A stretch of DNA of 64,000 bases, from assembly GCA_030248295.1 (NCBI GenBank), contig JASANH010000770.1, positions 1-64,000 of the forward strand, given 5' to 3'. Positions 58,801 through 64,000 of this stretch are shown here, one piece after another. Source of the DNA: Mesodorylaimus sp. YZB2_4. Lineage: Eukaryota > Nematoda > Enoplea > Dorylaimida > Dorylaimidae. The position numbers were made by a program, and so were the translations under genes. A model generated the notes under the pieces. It was not told where the DNA came from and ran no database searches. It was given only the letters and a program-made list of their open reading frames with translations. How positions within the stretch are numbered: position 1 is the stretch's first letter; every line of letters starts with the position of its first letter.

Positions 58801-61800
58801 ACTGCCTAAATGTCCTCTTGGCAATAATGAACCTAAGAAGCGTGTTTTATTCTTGAGAGATGTCTCGCCACAGAAATCGCCCTAATGAGACTCTAAATTT
58901 AATAGGTCGTTTATGGTCACGCGCGTAAGAGCCCATTTGAGCACACTGCACAGACGGGCTACATAAATTTTTCAAAAATAGATGCTTAGCATATTCATAC
59001 ATAAAGGAATAAAACATCAGAAAAACCTCCCAGCATGATCGGAAGCCCAACAGGAGCAGACCTTCTTTCTTTACTTATCTCAATATAATAAATTGCGAGT
59101 CGACCCTCGTCCTTTTTTTTAAAACGAATCCATACAAAAGTGTCAGCCTACTTTTTTTGTGGCGCAATCGGCGGGAATTAGAGAATATTGAAAGAGACAA
59201 GCCTGAATTTCCCCGACGAGGAGTCAGCTCAGAGGACTTTAAGTCCTCAGGCCTGCAACTCAAATCAAGGAAATCACAAAAATAGAAAAATATGATTGCC
59301 CGGCTGACATTTCTGTCCGAAAATATAAGTTCGAAAAACCCAGTATAATTTGTGCACACGATTTTTGGCTAACACACAAAACCTAGACAAGCGAGCGCGT
59401 ACAGCTTCACGGGCGCAAAAACAAATTAACAGTGTGGAGGGCGCAAATTAAGCGCATCCAACATAGTAAGCGTCTGACGCCTTGTTTTGCTTTCATTCTA
59501 TATTCTGTTCCTGATGATGTCTTCAGTCAAGACGAAGCGTCAAAGTGAAAATAATGTTGCCTTCATTGGCTTTTTTGTTTCTTTGGAAAGGGGTCACACC
59601 TTCCGTGCCAAACATCCCTTCACATTTTACTTCAAAAGAGAAACACGCCTTCACTTTTGAATGCTATGAATGTCAACAGCAGCTTGGCATTTAGAAGCCG
59701 CATCAACCCGAGAAGAAGCAAAACATTTGCTAGTAGGGATTCTAAGCATCAATTTTTCCATCGCTTTCCACCACTACTTCTTCGATCCCATTCCTGTGCG
59801 CATGTTACTTTCTTTTATTGCTCAGTTTTATTAAAAACAGCTCCTCGGCACTTGCTTAGACTTTGAACAGCGGGCTCCACTCCTACTAGTATCCCACACG
59901 ACCACAGCTGGGTGCACGCGCCACTGAGCTAGTCAAATATTGACGACAAGAGACTACTGTAGGCCGCGGACTAGAACCCTCCAGCTACATCAACTTAATG
60001 GTCGATGGGGCCAGTTTTCACTGCTTTACTGACAGAAACAGCACAAAAGTCGTAGCGAGAGAATACAATCAATGACCACTGTAACCAGCAACAGGGAAAT
60101 CGACAGATCTATCCCACAGCCCCTGATCTGCATGCGAAAAATTTTCAAATAAAATATACTTTTTTGAAGCGAATGAAAGACTTTTTGGAAGAGCTTGATG
60201 GAAATCGAATACGAAGTTAAAGAAGAGGCTTGATGTTTTCAGAAATCAAGTCGTGTATAGTTTAGGAAAAGAGAAACGTGACATAAGAGAAGAGAAGAAT
60301 TTGTTGAGAGAAACTGACAGAAAATCGTTACGTTCAGACTATAGGAAAAGGTTGTAATAACATTTGCATCCATACAGAGCGATTGCGGTTGAAGGGGTTG
60401 ATTCAATTTTTAAGGATGAATAGAAATATAAAATTTGCATGCAATCATATTAGCTAGCGCACAGATGCGCCGTTATGGCTAGTTCAATTTGAGGACGTTT
60501 GCCCTGAGCAGAAAATTATTCGTCTCAGAACACAAGAAAAAAAAGTTTCTTATTCGCGTGGGAATAAAATCTGCAGCATAGAAAACCATTCTCGAAAACA
60601 ACTAAGAGACATCTTCTTTGATGGATTCCTTGGGGGTTCAGTTAGTCCCTCACTTTCCATGCATTTCAGAATGCTATGCCACCGCGCAGATCCTTCGTGA
60701 AACATCGCGACGCACTGCACAGCTTTAGTGCAGACGCGACTACTCTACATCTGCAGTTTGAAAAACCTTGCAGTTACTTTACACATTGCGAGCGTGTGCA
60801 GGTTCACGTGATTGTCCCTGAGCCTACTGTAGGTAGATGGTCACTGCACTAGTAGGCTATAGAAACAACTTGCACTGTCCCCATAAGATCACAGAAACAT
60901 CGACTTACCCAAATAGGTGCTGAGGATGTACTTTGAAATTTGACTTCCGGATTTCGATTCGCCAAAATGACTGAGCTCTTTGCTGAGCATTCGACGAAAC
61001 TGAAACGGTGAAGCATAAGCTAGTAATGGAGCTTTTCGTCGTTGTTGCTGTGTGTTATTGGAATTTTCATCCACTGTTTCAGCATCCATTGTCCTGGCAA
61101 TTTTACGACCACCAAAACAAATTTTATACAAATGATTGATATTTGATAATGAAAGACTGCTTTCCGAGTCTTTGCGCATAGCTGGTACGACTTGTACAAG
61201 AGGCGGGCAAAGTATGGACGAGTCAATAGAATGACAAACCGTCGGATGTCCTGTCACAGCCGGTCACCACCCACCGTCAACAACACAATACGACGACGAC
61301 CGGCCCATTGCCCATTCGAATACCCCTTTCTTCCGTTTACTCTCACGCAGCGAAACAGCGAACGGATGTCCGATGAGCGATATAAGCAGAAAAAGCGTGC
61401 TAGCAAGAAACTGTCCAGCCCACTTTAACTCGTAACAATCAGTCGAGCGGGAAAAGAGGGCGAATTCTTTGCTATAACTGGCGCGGCACAAACATGTCTC
61501 CAACTTTATTCCCACGTTGGTCGACTCGATTTAGCAAAACATCTTCTCGTTTTCTAAGCAAGTATGATTGGTTCATAGCCCAGTTAGCATCCATATCACA
61601 GAACAATGATGATGTCTTCCAACAGCCGTCAGCCAACGGTGAATGGCAGATGGATGTTGACCGGGCTAGAGTGACGTCTCCCGGGTGTAATAATTTAGTT
61701 ACCAAGCCTTTTCAAGTGCGCCAAGCAGAAGGTCAATGGCAACGGATGGGACTCCAGGCCAACTACAGTCCCAACCAACTTGCCCTTGCTCAAGTGTTGA

Positions 61801-63546
61801 CGAGAGACTGGCCTCAGCTTCGAACTAGCACCAAGCGTAATAAGTCTTTGACGTCTTTCCGAACTAGGCCTTGTTTTTGAACGAGCCTCTGATGTTAGTC
61901 TCTGAGGCAGAGTCCCCTGCGGCTGCTCAAGCCTTCTACGGTCAATAAGCTGAAAGCTGGTAAGAACCCGGGAGCAGCTCCAAAGCCTGCTCAATCAAAT
62001 TCAGGCCGGCGGAAAAAGATACAAGGCCAATTCCGTTTCGTTAGCTGGCATGGGTGCTCTAATCGACCCAGAAAACTAACGTCAGAAGGACGAAGTCGAC
62101 GAGGACCGCAAAATGGACTTGGTCGACGAAGATATGCTCTCAAAAATGCCCTACACCTCGCATATGACGCGAGAAACTGGACGAATGATGCAAGCCAGAT
62201 AAATGGTTTTAGGCCTAACTGGAGCGAGATCGTAGTTAAAACGTCAAACAGCGGATTAGCATACCTTCTCAGACATAGACTTCATAATTTTCTGACTGAC
62301 AATGAGATTTATTTCGAATAAGGTTATAAAAATGTGAAAAGCGTAGAAATAACCCTCAGAACTTGCAGTCTGAGAATTTTCAGCAGATTTTCTGTTCCAA
62401 AGTAATCTCTGAATTCGAGAAAACAATTTTCCGACCACTCTCCGCAAGGTTCTATCAACACAGCGGACTGCATGAGCTTTATTTTTCTGCTCTACCTCAA
62501 ATTTGGACAGGCGTGTGTACTCGGTCCGCGATTGATGGTCGGCACGCTTTCCAAAGGCCGAATTGCGCCAAAATCGGTTTTTTCCAAACCACGTGACGGC
62601 TCCAGCGGGTTTTTTGGTTACATTTGGATAGCAGCCAATTGACTAGCTCTGACGCAGTGACAAATTAAAACATGGTCCTACGAGTGTGCTAAAAAGAATA
62701 GTTGTTTTTGAGGATGACAAGAAAAGAAGCTTTCTCTAAAAGGGCGATGTTTTCGGGGACATTAATGAATGGACGGATGCATGGTTCCGGCGATAGCCGC
62801 AAAAGCATTTCAAAAAGGATGGAAAAAGGGTAATTGTCTTTTTTGTTGTGCTATTATGTCTGTTTAGTGCTCCAACATAAAGGCGTTGCATTAATTTTTT
62901 GTGCAAGCCATAAATCTAATTTTTACCTTAGAAGAAGCCATTTCTGAGACGGATCGATGTGTTTGGATGGTTTCCAATTGTTCTAGACACCAGTCCAATT
63001 CGTCCAATGTTTCGCTGGCTAATCGAACCATTTCTTCGGGCATCGCTGAGCCTATATTAGCTTGCTCGGAACCGCCCCCGCCACTAGCACCTGAAGCAGT
63101 GGCTGGTGCCCCGTTCGGTGGGTGCTGTCGATGGTGATGGTGATGATGGGGAGTGACCGGCGATGCATTCACTGGTGTTTTCTTGAATCTAAAAAAAAGG
63201 GATGATTTCGCACCACTTTAAGAACATACTGAAACTTGGATAAAACGACCTAGAACCCGAAAATCAGCTAGAATCTATCTTATATAGCGGAGAAGATAGG
63301 ATGTGCCGTTGACTTAAAGCAACCTACGATGGGGGGCAACGGTTGCTATCAGGGGACAATACACTTTAGAAATGCCAAGCGAAGCCATAATGGGGCGCAT
63401 CATATTCACCCATAATCGAGAGGCCCTCTCCGACAATACAATCCACTTACTTTGGTGCATTGGTAATGACTGCGAAATTATTCCGAACGTTTCTCAACGT
63501 GGCGAGCACCTGAGCGAACGGCGTCACGATCAAGTCTTCCCCATGT
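55841..63546 (-). CDS. PDE4: cAMP-specific 3',5'-cyclic phosphodiesterase, PDE4 type (5' end outside window)
   Basis: Exons in transcript order: 63451-63546, 62927-63188, 60909-60999, 57960-58402, 57439-57700, 57068-57222, 56888-57010, 56651-56833, 55841-56065; 612 residues visible, all junctions in phase. It hydrolyses cAMP to AMP. UCR1 is present in part ([20 protein letters not shown]). UCR2 spans exons 2-3 ([35 protein letters not shown]). A Gln/Ser-rich linker (~150-260) precedes the catalytic domain. That domain has [10 protein letters not shown] (His329, His333), [10 protein letters not shown] (His369, Asp370), ADLSNPTKP (Asp487) and the purine-selective Gln538 in VEKSQVGF. All metal and nucleotide residues are intact. 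The UCR1-UCR2 linker has a His6 run ([10 protein letters not shown]). UCR1 plus UCR2 indicates a long, PKA-regulatable form. The first coding exons lie to the right. One MITE sits in the intron between exons 3 and 4. Confidence 0.93.
58499..58694 (-). mobile_element. 196-bp MITE, copy 2, in PDE4 intron
   Basis: Same length and termini (TGTAACC...GGTTACA) as the element at 48208-48403, in inverted orientation. It is flanked by a perfect 4-bp target duplication AGGG (58495-58498 and 58695-58698). The duplications differ between copies, which supports independent insertion of a defined unit. Confidence 0.82.
61494..62320 (+). other. Open frames, possibly a decayed gene, antisense in PDE4 intron 2
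   Basis: A 128-codon frame at 61494-61880 is followed by a second long frame without stops from about 61980 to 62317. A third, acidic frame around 62085-62203 ([20 protein letters not shown]) is in another phase. Switching frames and repeated protein-like composition fit a decayed coding copy. No family is recognised and chance is possible. Confidence 0.2.
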
Positions 63547-63566
63547 CTAAATGCAGATAAGGTCTT

Positions 63567-64000
63567 ATGTCATTGCGCATTTTCAGTACTTCACACAGCC
63601 TTTGGTGTCTGTTACTTTACACTCACTCACACAGCCGTGCAAATCATACTTTACACACCGATCTCATCCAATCGGTTTCCTATGCACATTCAGTCATCTG
63701 TACAACCTCATACTGCACCCAGTCAGAAATGGCATCTGGTTCATACTTGAGGCATTCGTGGTCTCTGATCAAATGTGACCTCGCACTTCGCCCAACCGAT
63801 GCACTCATTAAAATGACATGGGTCCCAGGCGAAGATACAGTCCACGCTTTACTGCGCGAAATACCGCGAGCAAGATGCTTGAAAGCTGCAATATTTTTAG
63901 GTTCCATTGAACAAGAGGTCTTACGATTAGAACAAAGAATCGGATTAGCTTCAATTCGTAAAAGATCCGTTCAGGCACAAAATGTCATAAATGTCGTCAA
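63567..64000 (+). CDS. Open frame running off the right edge (partial), unknown
   Basis: From the ATG at 63567 a frame stays open for 144 codons to the window end. The last ~70 codons look most protein-like ([37 protein letters not shown]). A TTTTTAG at 63893-63899 could be an acceptor for an exon starting GTTCC. It runs antisense within the upstream PDE4 intron. No family is recognised. Confidence 0.25.
   Translation, partial: MSLRIFSTSHSLWCLLLYTHSHSRANHTLHTDLIQSVSYAHSVICTTSYCTQSEMASGSYLRHSWSLIKCDLALRPTDALIKMTWVPGEDTVHALLREIPRARCLKAAIFLGSIEQEVLRLEQRIGLASIRKRSVQAQNVINVV

Noticed and set aside
1..64000. CRISPR array, operon or prokaryotic mobile element
   Set aside because: No regularly spaced direct repeats with unique spacers; the genes have spliceosomal introns and animal domain architectures.

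Overview
This is a gene-poor stretch of animal (metazoan) nuclear DNA. The coding sequence is cut by spliceosomal GT-AG introns from about 60 bp to almost 9 kb. Four multi-exon genes are recognisable: an ETS transcription factor pair (two copies), phosphatidylserine decarboxylase, a DEAH helicase/RBR protein and a PDE4-type phosphodiesterase. Intergenic and intronic DNA is full of tRNA-derived SINEs, MITE-like elements, foldbacks and satellites. An intronless 7-TM receptor at the left end resembles nematode Srsx chemoreceptors. This hints at a nematode or other ecdysozoan, but the sequence alone does not settle the phylum.

Layout. 0.9-1.9 kb: 7-TM receptor (+). 5.5-34.6 kb: a tandem segmental duplication carrying two four-exon ETS genes (+), A at 6506-17502 and B at 24326-34615. 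The copies match in 5' flank, exon structure, splice phases and parts of the introns. The long first intron of each holds a related, degenerate intronic repeat family. 34.6-39.1 kb: SINEs, plus a broken copy (37.2 kb) of a small membrane-protein gene whose open copy lies at 41.2-41.5 kb (-). 39.1-40.6 kb: mitochondrial-type phosphatidylserine decarboxylase (-), with a LINE 3' end just upstream. 44.1-54.3 kb: seven-exon gene (+) for a 1,727-residue DEAH-box helicase fused to a RING-IBR-RING (RBR) module. 55.8-63.5 kb: cAMP-specific PDE4-type phosphodiesterase (-), whose 5' exons lie outside the window.

The genes do not form an operon or an obvious pathway. Their products act in chemosensation, transcription, mitochondrial phosphatidylethanolamine synthesis, RNA or ubiquitin biology, and cAMP breakdown.

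The most notable non-genic signal is a mobile-element ecosystem. A tRNA-headed SINE (at least five copies) shares its 3' tail with a LINE end in the same window. Two 196-bp MITEs have identical termini and 4-bp target duplications. There are several hairpin or foldback elements. Spliced coordinates were derived by hand from splice consensus, reading phase and family conservation.
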